A stretch of DNA of 49,988 nt from Chromera velia (GCA_018398765.1 JAHBMJ010002820.1:45521-95508), one strand, 5' to 3'; shown: positions 1 through 12,865, counted from the stretch's first letter. Notes: a model not told the origin generated them from the letters alone. Made by a program: numbers and translations.

Positions 1-50
1 CCTCTCTCTCTTGTGTGTGCGTTTTCTCTTCCATGTTTGCATGCATGCAG

Positions 51-638
51 TGACTGCAATGCTGTCGGATCGGTTCTGCCTTCCCCTGATGGGTATGCAA
101 CTGGCGGCATCTGTGGTTAGTGTCAAAGGGGGGGATTCGGGAGAGACTGGGCAGGACTGGGGGTTTGTATCTCAATGTGGGTGCATGCTGCCGTATCCGA
201 TGCTCCTCCCTTTGTATCTCTGTCTTTCTTACGTATTTCCAGTGTCAGTGTGAGTAGCGTGCGCGTTGTGTTCCAGTTTGAGTTTGTGTGTAGCTGAAGT
301 TACAGAAAGATGAGAGGATGAGAGCATGAAGCAATGTGAAAGAAGAGGCGTGGGTGTTCTGCGTTTCTACCCGTGTGTCTGTCTGTATGAATTTCTGTAT
401 GTGTCCCTCTCCGTGTGTGCACGCAGATGAACGAGCCATTCCGAGTGATGGCAAGGGCCGGGGAGTTCAAGTACCCCTGTCTGATCTTTCACGGAGACAA
501 AGACCTGGTCAGGCAGGCAGGCAGGCAGGCAGGGAGTGTGTGGGCGGTTTTGATTGACGCTCGTCGTCATGCGGTTTTGGGTGTTTGTTGGCGGACTGCT
601 TGGGGACACTGCGGAGATCATGTGAACTACTCTTCGTC

Positions 639-671
<33 letters not shown>

Positions 672-686
672 TTCTCTCTCTCTGTG

Positions 687-747
<61 letters not shown>

Positions 748-3237
748 TGAGTGTGCGAGAGAGAGCCCTCGNNNGGGGGGGGGGGGGTTCAAACTTAAAA
801 TGCTGGTGTTTCAGATGAAAGGTCAAACAGCAGGCCTGCCTCCTGCCAGCATTCCCTCACCCAGTAGGTGTATTGCGAGTGCTCTTTCGTGGCATCTCGT
901 CTCTCTCTGTTCCTTCCTGTCTGGACCCTCCCTCTCTCTGTGCCTGCATGTTCTTTCCTTGACGCACGCCATTTAATTGTCTTCTTCTTCATCTTCTTCT
1001 TCTTCTTCTTCTCCTTCTTCTTCTCCTCCTCCTCCTTCTTCTTCTTCTTCTTCTTCTTCTTCTTCCTTCTTCTTCTTCTTCGTCTCTCGACTGCAGTTGA
1101 CCTGCCCCACAGGAAGCGAAGAGTTTTACGAAAACATCAGCAGGTGAGAGAGATGGTGGGAGGGGGGCAGAAGAAGGTGTCGACAGCGAGAGGGAGACGG
1201 GAGGCAGAGCTTCCGGTGATCCGCGGAGAGAAGTGCAATTTTGCATTTTGCATCGTTGTACTGTTTGTTTGATTTGACCAATTTTGGACATTGAACATAC
1301 CATGAATGAATGGAGACGGGACGAGGAGGGAGGATCCATTTTTGGACATTGACGAGAAACCGAGAGAATGAACAGACGAAGGTGTGGCTAAATCTGATGA
1401 GAACCTTGAACCGAAGAGAGAGAGTCTACTTCTCCCTCCGACCGCTTCCCTTTTTTGATTACTTTGACATCCTCATGTGTGAATTGTCTGTTTGCAGCTC
1501 CGACAAGACGTTGAAGATTTTCGAAGGCGCATTCCATGAAGTTCACAACGACCTCTGTCGGCTTGGTTGGTCTCTCTCTCCCTCTGTCTGTCTGTTTGTC
1601 TGTCTGTATCTCTCTGGCAGTCTGGCTGTTTGGAATTGGGTTTGGAATTCGAAAGACAAGAAGGAAGGAAAGCATGCATGTCGGCCGTCCGTTCCTTTTT
1701 CCCTGTTTCTTGCACGCTGCAAGCAACTGGTTCCTTTCAGATATCCGCGAGAGATTCCGATGTTGTTTTTTCCTGTTTCTCGTCCTCGAAAAGGATTATA
1801 TTCAAAGACCAAAACCGCCCGCTTTCCTTTTTTCAGCTGAGGCATAGGGCGAGCATGAAAAAAACCTGTGCGCGAGAAAAAGGAAAGCTTGAAACAATCA
1901 AAACTTCAGCAAGAAAAGGGCTAGGGTGCGACCCTCCTTTTTCTCTTCGGGGATGCCGAAGTCTCTCCCTTTTTCGAGTTGGGGTCCATTCCCTCTTTCT
2001 TGCGCGATTCAGAATTGGCTTACAATTCTGTCTCTGGCTTCTTGTGCGGCATCTCTGCGCCCGTAATTGTGTGTGTGTGTGTGTGTGTGTGAACGTGCAC
2101 AGAAATGTTCGACCTCGTCTCAAAGTGGATGACCGCAAGGGCTTCGTCTGCTCCCTTGTTTGGTCAGTTGTTTGATGAGATTTTTCTTTTCTTTCGTCGG
2201 AAATCTGTTGGGGGAGAGCCCAGGGCTTTTTTTTGTTCTTTTCCCCTTCTTTTTCTTTCTGCTTTCGTCCTTCTCTTTGTCTCTTCCTTCCCTCCTCGTT
2301 GCTTCTGCCCCCNNNNCCCTCGTCTCTCTCTCTCTCTCCATGATTCCTTCCTCTCCTCCTTCGTTCTTTTATGGAAAGATGTTTTGTTCTTCTTTTAGGG
2401 GACGGATGGGAGTTTTTGGGCTTTGTCTTTGTGTCCTCTCTATCTTGTTGATCGGGTTGGCTATGAGTGAAAAGGACATCGAAGCAAAGAAATAACCGAT
2501 GCCTCTCTGCCTGTCTGTCTATTTGCCTGCATGTCCTCCTGTCTTTTCATCTGCTTACCTGCCTTCCAGGTTACATCGACAACTACAGGAACCCTCTCGT
2601 ACCAATCAGACAGCGTCAACGGTGGATGAGAAAGATGGCAGTGCGGCTGGCGTCGCTCCTCTACGTCGCCGTATTCTGGGGGTGGGTCGGTGCGGGTGGG
2701 TGTGTTCGGGGAAATGGATGTCACAGAGAGAGTGCGTAGCACAGCGAGGAGAGCAGACTCTGCTTTCGTGCGAGAATTCGATCTTTCTGTCTTTCTTTTT
2801 TCATCTTTCTTTCTATGAATATCTTCCCGTCCCCGTTGCCCCCTGTTCTCCTTTGTGTCTGCACACATGCTTTTTTTGTGTCAGAGCTTCCAACTAAGCA
2901 TTCGGGTGGGTGTCGATCTATCTGCATGTCGATCTATCTGCACACCTGCCTACCTGCCTGCAGGGTGTGGAGGATGTTGCGATCTCGTGGGATCGGCCTT
3001 GGCTCTGCGGGGCGTTCCTCTTCCTCCTCTGTCTCGCGTCCCCTGCTGAGTCGGAGCCTTCTGGGATCCTCTGCGTTCCTCTCGGCCGCTTTCTGGCCGG
3101 TGATGCTTCTCAAAGTTCCCTTTGCGGCACTCGCCGCGGTGCTCGAGAGGCCCCCGCCTCGTCTCGCCACTGCGGTGTCGGATCTCGTAGACGCGTTCCT
3201 GCTCCTTCCAAAGAGGAATGCACTCCGCAACAATTGA
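51..3237 (+). CDS. Monoacylglycerol-lipase-like alpha/beta hydrolase, 3' part (7 exons)
   Basis: Proposed exons: 51-115, 427-507, 1097-1143, 1498-1565, 2103-2162, 2570-2681 and 2964-3237. All junctions are GT-AG and the phases agree, giving 234 residues to a TGA. The peptide PCLIFHGDKDL (about residues 38-48) is the strand with the catalytic Asp of monoacylglycerol lipases and related serine hydrolases; GSEEFYENIS follows, and GAFHEVHND carries the catalytic His. The GXSXG nucleophile must lie upstream of the window. This family hydrolyses monoacylglycerols or other lipid esters. After the hydrolase core comes a chain of about 130 residues with two hydrophobic stretches (near residues 128-144 and 170-200), unusual for soluble members and possibly a membrane anchor. 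The first exon is the least certain; it was chosen because its phase fits. Introns hold TG, CTT and CAGG repeats and two N gaps. Confidence 0.75.
640..745. repeat. (TCTG)n followed by (TG)n microsatellite
   Basis: A TCTG tetranucleotide run passes through CT-rich sequence into about 28 TG dinucleotides. It lies in the second intron of the hydrolase gene. Confidence 0.95.
772..774. other. Assembly gap (3 N)
   Basis: Three undetermined bases followed by a run of G. A repeat-associated assembly gap inside an intron. Confidence 0.99.
977..1082. repeat. (CTT)n microsatellite
   Basis: An imperfect CTT/CTC pyrimidine run of about 100 bases directly upstream of the splice acceptor at 1096. It could serve as an extended polypyrimidine tract. 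Confidence 0.95.
2313..2316. other. Assembly gap (4 N)
   Basis: Four undetermined bases in pyrimidine-rich sequence inside an intron of the hydrolase gene. Confidence 0.99.
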
Positions 3238-5458
3238 GAGGAATTCCAGATGAAAAACGGTGAGGGACGGGAGATAGGCAAAACACTTCGGGTTCGACTG
3301 GAAGGAAAATATGGGCATGAGGAGAGAATGGTTTGAGAAAGGCACTACATGGCACTACGAAATGTTTGGGCATATGAGGAAGGCCTGAGAGACAGTAGAC
3401 GGGGAGATCAGCCTGAGAGACAGTAGACGAAAACTTCAGTAAACGGAAGTGGTTCATATGTCTAGCGCTATCCAGACTGCACAGCATCTTCAAAGCTTAA
3501 ACGCAGGAAAATAGTCTAAAAGGGTTTCAACCAAAGCTAGCGAGAAACGAGGTAAACATAAATGTCTCTTTGTCCATCAAACTGATTTTCAAACTGGATG
3601 AAATCTCACCTAGTATGATCGTAGCTAGCAGCGTAACTATTATGAGATTCATAATGAGAAGCATTTGTATTATTTCATACTATACAGAATGCTAGACAGA
3701 GTGCTGCATCATAATTATTAAGAGTTCGACAGTTCAAGTTACTTCGACTTAATATTTTAAAGTGTATATAACCTTTCTAGTAAAAGGAATTCAATCGGTG
3801 TGCAATGTATACTTTTTTATAAAAACATATTCACTCTGAGCTAATTGTTTTTCTAGATGTTTTTTTGAGTTTGCTGAGAATTTTTGTACAAATTTTTGAT
3901 ATACTTTACTAGTATGATATGTTAACCAGATAAGCCGCGCTCACGGCTAGGCTCATGACCGGAACCAGTTTTAAGAAGGCAAAGCTTTATCAATAAAGAA
4001 AATCGATCAGAGGAGACGACAAAAATGTGGGGGCAATACTCGAAGAGGTTTCTATCCGGGGTAGGACCTACGGCAGGACGGGGATAGCATAGCATGCACA
4101 GGCCTTTCGAGGCAAGCTTTGGGGCCTTGTCACACTGATAACAGTTTGGTATACGTATAGCCACTCAGAAAGGGGAAAGAGAAACAATTAAAGTAGAGGG
4201 AGAGAAGAATGTCGGTAAGGGGGGGCAGGTCACACGGCTCCGACCTAATGCCTCCTAAACTGCATGACACAACAGCTTAGACTAGAAGCAGGGAGCATGT
4301 ACAAATGAACGAACTACATCTTCGGTTGACAGTCATTATCAGTCAATCACTTCTATTGCCGGGAAGGATAGACGTAGAGATAGACTGATTTATTTTTGCG
4401 TTTCTAGGTTTCTGTATGTGTTTTCTCCTATATATGGGGAGGACTGGCTGATCCTAGATGCCCTGACTAACTCGTGTCTAATGCTGGAAGTTTAGAACTG
4501 GCTAGAGAAATGGATAAACAACGATGACGTATGCATGATGTTCATCCCCCCGACCCTGTGAACGCCTTCCCTCGTACATCTGTTCCAATCCTTGTTCTCC
4601 TTCTTCACCAGTTTGTTTTGTCTGCTCTCAGTACCTTGTATTAGTTTGACTATTGCAGCTTTCTACAGTGAGGGACGGCACTTAGACCGATTAAGCGTCA
4701 TTCATACAGGTGCCAGGCTTCAACTAGCAGACGGCAGCCCCACCCCGATGAGTGATGCAGGTCTTACAAAGGGGCAATACAAACCTGGACTCATGCATTG
4801 CATGATAGCCTATAGACCGATCAATAATAATAATAATAATGATGATGATGATACGTTAACCTTTTGACCATGCCTTTGATCTAGATATATACCCAACCTA
4901 CTGTTCAAAGCTAGATCTAACAACACACAAACTTAATTAATTCTTAATTATACAGTCATATACTTACCACTCAAAGCCTTGCTAGGGGCTTGGGATTTTA
5001 CATCGCTGAATCTAGGATTTAACCCTCAATCATCATCATCATCACCACCATACTAGCTACCATAACACTATAATATCAATTCATAACATCATCATATCAT
5101 TAATATCACTAGCTAGGTGATATATAGCAAGATGTGTCACGCGTTCTAGAAACCATAATAATACACACAAATAAGCTTGTTGTCATACTGTGGTAAAACT
5201 AGTGGTAAAGCTATTATCATAGATTTTATAACACTGGCAACGCTTTATAAATTAATATCTGTGACCATTTGCCGGGCTAGTTTTATCGACATATCTTGCT
5301 ATGCAGTGGTCACACTGTGACTCATACATCGTCTTCTTCCGTTCACTCGACCCCTCCATTTGATCCCTCTTTTCTCCCCACACTGGGCCACACATCGACA
5401 CGCCACACAAAACATGTCTAGTAGACAAATCTTCTAGCCAAACAATAGCATTTTTGAG
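3238..5458. other. AT-rich intergenic region, no gene recognised
   Basis: From about 3500 the base composition becomes strongly AT-rich, interrupted by a more balanced block near 3930-4350. It contains (AAT)n/(GAT)n near 4825-4850 and (ATC)n near 5028-5045. A short minus-strand open frame at 3922-4164 encodes C-X2-C-X11-C-X2-C, which could be chance or the remnant of a zinc-binding protein. No terminal repeats or splice-bounded exons were recognised. Confidence 0.6.
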
Positions 5459-5517
5459 ATGTCTTCTCTCTTCGTAAATGGCAAGCGCAGTCTCAGTACA
5501 CTCGAGCAGCTCGCCTC

Positions 5518-5859
5518 TCTCCCTCCCTCCCTCCCTCCCTCTCTCCCTTTCTCACTCCCTCTCTCCCTCTCTCACTCCCTCTCTCTCCCTCTCTCTCGCT
5601 CTCGCACACACGCACCCAGACACACACACAGTGTCACATACACACACACACACACACACACACGCACGCACACACACACACACACTGAGAGAGAGAGAGA
5701 GAGGCACACAAACAGTCCCTGTGAAACACATACACGCACACGCATGCATGCGCGCACAGACAACGAGATAGATGGACAAGAAGATGGAGCTACAGACAAA
5801 AACATTGATGATGGACATTCTAAGATGAGGTCGACCATTTCTGTGCACGTACACATACA

Positions 5860-5908
<49 letters not shown>

Positions 5909-5920
5909 ACACACCCACAA
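5518..5920. repeat. Compound CT / CA / GA microsatellites
   Basis: (CCCT/CT)n at about 5518-5596, (CA)n at about 5640-5688, (GA)n to 5702, then non-repetitive DNA and a second (CA)n at about 5857-5920. Long open frames here on both strands are only translated repeats. Confidence 0.95.
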
Positions 5921-7365
5921 ACATACCAAAGCACGGTGACCCCCGATGAGAGATCACTCGGGTATCTCGGTCCTTTTTCGGCTGAACCGAAAACCCTATT
6001 GTCTTGGGATACTGCTTTCCTATCTTATTTTCAGGTGCTTCGATACATGAATGGATTATGAGTGGATTGGCCTGAGGAGTAGAGGAAAAAAAAAAAGAGC
6101 TTGTCTGTCCAAGAGACAAAATGAAAGACCGCATGAGTGAGAGCGTCAAAGAACCCACTGAGCTGCGCGCGTGCCATCGATCGACAGTCTATCTCAAAGG
6201 GCCGGGCCAAGAAAAGACCCTTCTAGGGACTCGTAAAGGAGACCCCAAAACGCTAAAAATGAAAAGAAAACCTGACTGCCAAAAAGAGCTGCACTAGCGT
6301 CCACACTCGTCTTCATAGCAGCATTGCGTCAGCAAACAGCTTAAATTAAACCCTCAAGCGAGAGGTACATGCGAGCCACATCACATTTCTCCATTGCTAT
6401 TGAATCATTCACACCGCGCTCCCCACACCCCTCACTGAGATTGCTGCGTGAAAAAAAGAAAATAAAGACGTACAAGGATGGCCTCTTGGGGAGGCGAAAA
6501 AGGTATATAGTCCTCAAGCGTCCATCCCACAAAAACTCCTTTCAGGCCCTAGATACCTTCAGACGCGTGTGTCAAAATTTGATGGGGCGAGATATAACTT
6601 TGCCGCTGCAAATATAGGAAGGAAATGATGTTAAACTTTTGCAAACACCAGACTGACCGAGATCGACTAGAAGAGACAGTTTCTTCAAAAAATCAGCAAG
6701 CGCTCGATCGCAAGGATGCACGAGTGTCTAAACAAACGTCTGAAAACCCTAAACACACAAACACTCGTGTAGCCCTGCGAAGTGATGCCGAAATGCCTAC
6801 CACCACACTAGTCAAGCGGATCGCCTGCTTGCCTTGAAATCCATCTTGCACCGAAAGCAAAAACACGTCTTTTTAAAGAATCTCAACGCGAATATACGGT
6901 CTCTCTCAAATCTACCCGCACAATTGCAAATCCTTGACCTCCTTCTGGGATGGCTAACACAAAGAGAGTTTCTTTCTCTGTCATGTGACCGCAGGTCGAT
7001 CGAAGCTTTAACTTTCTGTTATGTCATTCATCCCGGAGACGCATGCATGTATTGATTGGAAGTCCCACTGAGACCATAGTGAAAAATCAGAGAAGGTACG
7101 CCAACGCCCTATGCATGCAAGCCAAAGGAATGAAAGCTTACATGACGGTCCACAACGAAGCCCACGCATATACATCCAAAAGGACAACAGAATCCAGCTA
7201 TCCATAGAATTCTGCATGTGATCGATCTTCAAAAGAAAAAAAAAATCAACCATTAAAATTGCGCGTGAGCGTGTGCATGCACGAGAGAAATATACCTGCA
7301 CATGCTTGCATCGAGGTGCATGTAGAAGACATGCAGAAGACGTTAATTGTAGTGCATACGCATGA
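5921..7365. other. Unassigned region upstream of DIRS-like element
   Basis: No domain, splice-bounded exon or RNA gene was recognised on either strand. It lies where the reverse transcriptase and first ORF of a complete DIRS element would be expected, but no RT motif is visible, so either the element is 5'-truncated or this part has decayed. Confidence 0.45.
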
Positions 7366-8442
7366 TCTGACAAGCAAAGTTTCTGGACCCCTCTCCTGAG
7401 GCTCGTGATATACCAGGGTGGGCAGAAGTTGGCCCCATTTTGGAGAGTCCTTGCTCCAAGTACGCGGCCGAATTCAAGGATGGCGTGGAGGAAATGGAAG
7501 AAAGGGGGGCTAGCGTTGTCAAAAGAAATGCCACGCTCTTTGCAGTGGTGGGAAGAGACATTGAATAAAAGACCAATTAGGAAACTTTACGTGACACCAA
7601 CAGGAGAGTTAGACGTGTGGGATGTAGATTGGCTGGCATCATGGGAAGATATCCCAAGGAATGTTGCAGTGATCACGGGGGATGCGGCAGGTACGGGAGC
7701 AGGGGGGTTCTGGGGGGAGAGCCCAGTGTGGTGGTTATGGTCGGGGGCATAAGCGGTATGTTCCTCAAACTGGCGAGAGGCAAAAACAGCGGCGTTGTGT
7801 CTGAAGAAATTTGTTGAGCAGGGCGCAGGCCGCCACTCAGGAAGACTTGTGATCCGGTGAGACAATTCGGTTACAGTGAGGATTATCAACAATCGTCACA
7901 GCACGGCCACAGTATTGGGTGAGGTGGTAGAAGAGGTGCAAGCAGTAGAGAGAAGGGCAGGTGTCAAGGTAGTTGCAGTGCATATTCTAGGGAGAAAGAA
8001 TAGTGTCGTAGACCAGTTGTCCAGGATGGAGGGAGAGGCCCATCGGCAGGAAGTGCTGAAGGACGGGGTATTAGCCCATCTGAACAGGCAGGCAAGCGGA
8101 GCCTTGAAGAGGGCGACAACGGTCGGACGGGCAGGGGAGAGATCTGACGTGATAGTGTATGCGCCAGCGGGGGACGAGTATGAATCTGCTGTAAAAGCTG
8201 CAGAGCTGGCGGCGGCATGTCGACCGCATATTTTGGTGGTGCTAAGGGCAGTAGGGGATCATTGGAGGAAAGGTGGGGTAGAATTTAGGGTGATGGACAG
8301 ATTCGGCAAAGGGAGGGAGATTTTCGCTCCCCAACCCCTGCTACAGATGGAGGTGCAACACAGCCATGGTCGATGGGTGTTCAGTCTTCCGAGAGGGCGA
8401 CCAATTATAGAAGAGTGGGAGGCTTTGTTGATTAATAGGTGA
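7366..8442 (+). pseudogene. DIRS-type RNase H domain and connection region, with stops
   Basis: One frame reads through two stops, TAA at 7750-7752 and a TGA near 7858. Visible marks are the pre-RNase H motif LSKEMPRSLQWWEETL, then ITGDAAGTGAGGFWGE (first catalytic Asp strand), NWREAKTAALCLKKFV (catalytic Glu helix), a DNSV turn right after the TGA, and HILGRKNSVVDQLSRM, which resembles the H-x-x-G-x-x-N-x-x-A-D-x-L-S-R end of RNase H. A following stretch (ILVVLRAVGDHWRKGGVEF) resembles the linker before the recombinase in DIRS elements. In its own biology this domain degrades the RNA strand of the replication intermediate. The frame is open only from 7366, so the RT is missing. Confidence 0.65.
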
Positions 8443-8903
8443 ATGGAGTAGCGCCGTGTCGTTGACAGAGTGTAGTGACTCAAAAAAACTATATAGGTGG
8501 ATATGGTGTATCGCATATAAGTTTTAGACTGAGTTTAAAACCGTGTGTCAGGCGTTACAGTGACTAGGAAGGCAATGCAATGGCTGAGGAACATTGTATC
8601 AGTAGTGAGAGTCCTAGCAGATAGGGAGTGGTGGTACTACACGGACACTAGATACATGAAACTCTACTGAGGAGACGTATCTGCGATGGGTAAGCAGGAA
8701 TTGCACATCAAGATGACTGTATGCGCCATGTGTTGGATGCAGGGATTGCACAGCCGGTGGTGATGACAAGGGCGGGTCGTGTCCAGACGTTGTCGAAGAA
8801 GGCAAAGGAAGCGGGGTTTGTATCCCATTCACAGCTCGCCACCGCCGCAGGGGCAGTGAGCAAGGAGGAAAAAGAAAGGAAGGTTACGTCAAAGAGATAG
8901 CTC

Positions 8904-9821
8904 ATGGAAGAGGCAATATCGATTGAAGCCGCCGCGCTTGAACCAACTACAAAAAAGAGATATGAAGCAGCACTGAGGAAGATGGAGAGGTCCAACCCCC
9001 ACCTGCTACCGATAGCTAGTCCGCTGGATATCAAGATGGGGTTTGCACATCTGAGGGGACTCAGAGGGGGGGAGATTGAAACGCTGAGAGGGGCAGTGAG
9101 ATGGTGGCATCACAAGCAGGGGCATGGCGCCCCACCCCTGGAGCACGAGAGTTTGAGGTACTTTTAGTTAGGCCTGAAGAAATTGGCAGACAACAAAGTT
9201 AAAGAGAAGGAGAGACTGTCAAAGGAGGAAGTGTTCCAGTTGATAAAATTCTGGAGAGAGCAAGAGACGTTGGATGGGGTACGAAACGCCATAATAGCGG
9301 TGTTAGCGTTTTTTCCTGCGAAGAGGATTCGTGAGATCCTGGTAAGAGAAAGGGAGGACTTCATACTCAAGGAGAGAGGTGACCCAGCGTTCGTCGCATG
9401 CTATATTCACAGGTCAAAGGGTGACCCCTTTGGTAGGGGGGCGATGTGTCCAATACCGTTGGTGGCGACGGATGGGACAGCGCTAGGGAGACACATCTTG
9501 GACTTTCTGGAGAAGGCCCCGCGAGATGGTGCCCTCTTCCAAGCAACGGATGGGTACGGCAAGAGGTGGAAGGGTATGGCACTCACGCGGGACGCATAGC
9601 AGAGGGCGCTGCGAAAGGCGATTCAGAGGTGCCTGCCCGAACGAGAGTACACAGACTTTATGACACACTCGCTTAGGAGGAGTAGCCACACGGCGGCGAG
9701 GAGGGCAGGGCTGCCAGTTGACGTAGCGGTTGACATCCTAGGTCATAACAGCATCAACGCATAGATAGCGTATGCAGCCAGAGACGTGCAAGAGATTGCA
9801 GCGCATATTGCAGGCATATAA
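8904..9821 (+). pseudogene. Tyrosine recombinase (YR) of DIRS-like element, with stops
   Basis: One frame contains three internal TAGs (near 9165, at 9597-9599 and at 9762-9764) before a terminal TAA at 9819. The catalytic signature is largely present: an Arg in FFPAKRIREIL (about 9309-9341), a basic IHRSKGDPFG that could supply the beta-hairpin Lys, H-x-x-R in THSLRRSSHTAARRAGL (His 9666, Arg 9675), the GHNS box, and a Tyr in IAYAARDV (9771-9773) as nucleophile. The N-terminal part resembles a SAM-like core-binding domain. This enzyme family cuts and rejoins DNA through a 3'-phosphotyrosine and would integrate the circular cDNA. Each internal TAG is one C-to-T step from CAG. Confidence 0.75.
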
Positions 9822-12164
9822 TAACTTTGCCTATGTAGGGTGTAAGATGGAAGTACATAAGAGGAACAGCAACTTTTTGAAGGTGAATAAGGAGTATATG
9901 ACATACGAGTAGCTATTATAGCCTAAGGGCAGCGTTCATGCTTAGCTGACTCTAAGCTGAGGCGATGGCAGCCGTCTGCTAAGCAGTCATGCAGGGAAGT
10001 TCTCTGGGGGGGAGCAATCAGGCGGAGGCGGGCGGCTGCCGGTCGGCTGTTTGTGGGTGTGTAGGGGTTTGGGGGCAGATCCTCAAGGCTTGCAGCCGCC
10101 TGACGCTAGAGCTTAGAAATCTAGACAAAGGCAGAAAAGCTCGAGTGTGATCATGCCTGGCAAAACCAGAGTATGAGCACAAAAAAACTAGCAACAGATA
10201 AGTCAAGAAACGGTAGGGCATGCGAAGTGTGGAAGCTGAAATGGGAGTTCGCACGAAGCCCAGACAGAATCGTTCATCGGAGCGAGAACGCAGGTTCAGC
10301 TGGAACCAACGGCGCACGCGCATACGTGCCGCATGCGGGGCAGTGCCTGGGAGACGCGGAACGTTTGGCGAGGCCTTGCGTCATGCACGAAGGCTGAAAC
10401 GAGAAGCATCGGGCACAAATGAAAAAACCTGAGACAGGAGACGGCTTAACGTTCATTTGCATGTAAGAAAGACGTCTGAGAGGAGAAAGAGCAGACAGTA
10501 AAGCAGGAGACGGTCATACAAGACGGCAAGAAAGTGCACGACGAAAAACCCTTTTTTATTTTCTCCGAAAAACCGGAAATGTGCAGGCTAGTGGAAGCAA
10601 TATACGACCGTGCTTGTTCGTGGTCTTCCAGGCATGCGTCTGTAAGGTAAGCAGTAAACAAATCGGTACTTTTTTGCTGGTTGACTGAAATCATTTTTCC
10701 TCTCCCAGCATCGGCCTCGTCTACTTGAGTCTCGTCTGACTTTTGACTTGATTGCACTTTTCGTTGTCGTCTGATTCTCCTCCCCAATTACCCAAAGACC
10801 AAAGAAGAGAAGAGAAAGAGAGAAGCCTTTGCAAAGACAGGACAAGAAGCCAATGCATGCATTCATTATTTACTCTTTAATTTCGAAAGTCATGCATCAG
10901 TTTCAATTAAGGAAGACCTGCTTTTTTATCAATCAGCAGCTTTGCAAACAGGGGTGTTGTTGCATAGAAGGGAGAAAGATTAGACGAGGGAAAGAGAGTA
11001 ATGGAAGGATAAGTACTCACACACGCCTGCACCCTCCCTGTCTTTCCCGGATCTCGCTCGATCCTTCGGTCGATTGAGCTTTGCTCTCCCCCTCAAACCC
11101 CCCCCTTTGCTTACTCACATGGGCTTTGTGAGCCATACAGTCAGCTGGTTTCAATCTTCTGGCCCTGATTGGGCCTTGCTGATCAGAAAAAAATGAGAGA
11201 GAGGAGGGAAGCCCACACTCTCTGAACTCCACTTTTTGGTCTTCCCTTTCATGAAGTATATCTCAACAGAACAGAGAAGGCGGCCGGGGGACTTAGAATT
11301 TAAATTTGCAGAAAGAAAAAAACTGCTTGGGGCGGGAGAGGGTGTGTCAAACTGTGTGTATGGAAGAATATTAGGAAAAAACGCGACTACTCAGGGAGAA
11401 TTCAGGAGAGTTGGTGGGGGGGCAAAGAGAAACATGCAGTGAAGTAAATGGAGACAGAGCATGAATTAATCATACGACATGAATGGGGGGGGGAGAAACA
11501 ACCGCCAAAAGGATACACTTTGACGGCGGAATTTCATGACCATGATATCCCTTTTTGCTGTACGTCTTTCTTTTTGTTCCATCGATGTGCGTATACAGAT
11601 CGATACAGTTTCTGAATCGATCGATTGAACACCTGCTTGCATACAACAAAAGAAGAAAGAGATCTGTTGTTTTATTGACTGATTGATCACTCACTGCATC
11701 TTGCTCTCCTCTCATTGTATCCGTCAATTGCTCTCCTCCGTCTTAATGGTTGTTCTGAGTCTGATTCTTTCTGTCTCCAACCTCTCCCTCTGGTGGCTTC
11801 CTTTTGTTACAGTGCCCATGCAAGTGAACTCGCAGTTCAGATGATCCAGACATCTGATTCATACTGTGAGAAAAAAAAAGAATTGTTGTTCATAGGAACA
11901 AGTCATGCAGATAGGCAAACCGAGCAGTTTCCTTCTTCCTTTGTCTTCTTACTAGGCTGCGGGGGCATGCAGACGAAGCAGCTAGCTTACACAGCTGCCA
12001 TGACACAGAGGGGTAATCAGAAACCGTTGGGTTTGCGAGGGGGAGTATGACTTCTGTACGTGTCTCATGGTCGACTGTCCTGAGTTTTCGACGTTTTGCG
12101 CGTCCTGGTTTCTCTTCTGCTCAGCTGCAAATTAGCAGGGAGAAGGAGTTCAGTTCATGTGGTA
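9822..12164. other. Unassigned region
   Basis: No recognisable domain and no set of exons with agreeing phases. The first few hundred bases may be the 3' non-coding part of the DIRS-like element. Several short open frames (for example 10173-10397) are about what chance gives. Confidence 0.5.
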
Positions 12165-12525
12165 GCAATCCCTTCCATGTGAAGCTTCAAGACTGCGAAC
12201 CAGAGTCCCTGTAAGAAAGAGAAGAGGAGCTGAAAGACCCTCCTCCAGAAAGTCGACCAAGTGGCGATTTGAACAAGTTGGCAGAGATGGTCAGAAATTG
12301 AGGGAAGTGAAGAAAGTCCTACAGATCTTTCGAAGTCTCGACAAGGGGAGAAAGAAGCAGATACGAAACAAGGGCGAGGCTGCAGACCAAACGGAGTCCC
12401 CAGGACTGACGAACGTCTCCTCTGTCCCCTGCACCGCCCGGTCTTTGAATCCTATACGGAGTCTTCAGGGACACGCAGCTCCTTTTCTCAAGTGAGTTTG
12501 CTGTACGCATATATGTATGTGTATC

Positions 12526-12559
<34 letters not shown>

Positions 12560-12586
12560 TGTGTGTATGTGTGTGTATATGTGTGC

Positions 12587-12659
<73 letters not shown>

Positions 12660-12725
12660 AGTGTGTGTGTATGAATTATTTGTGTTTATCATTTTTTTTC
12701 TCTCTCTCGCTCTCTCTCTCTCTCC

Positions 12726-12774
<49 letters not shown>

Positions 12775-12834
12775 TCCTTTCTAGTTTTTTTTCTTTTCCT
12801 TCCTTCCTTCCTTCCTTTCTTTCTTTCTTTCTTC

Positions 12835-12865
<31 letters not shown>

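Larger units (their letters stand above)
7366..9821 (+). mobile_element. DIRS-like tyrosine-recombinase retrotransposon, 5'-truncated and degenerate
   Basis: RNase H sequence (7366-8442) is followed, after about 460 bases without a recognised domain, by a tyrosine recombinase (8904-9821). That combination defines DIRS-order retroelements, which integrate through a recombinase instead of a DDE integrase and so make no target-site duplication. No reverse transcriptase is visible upstream. Split or inverted terminal repeats, expected of the order, were looked for by eye and not found. Both ORFs carry in-frame stops, so the copy is dead. Confidence 0.7.

Noticed and set aside
6741-6760. Telomere-like AACCCTAAAC
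   Set aside because: A single unit only, with no array.
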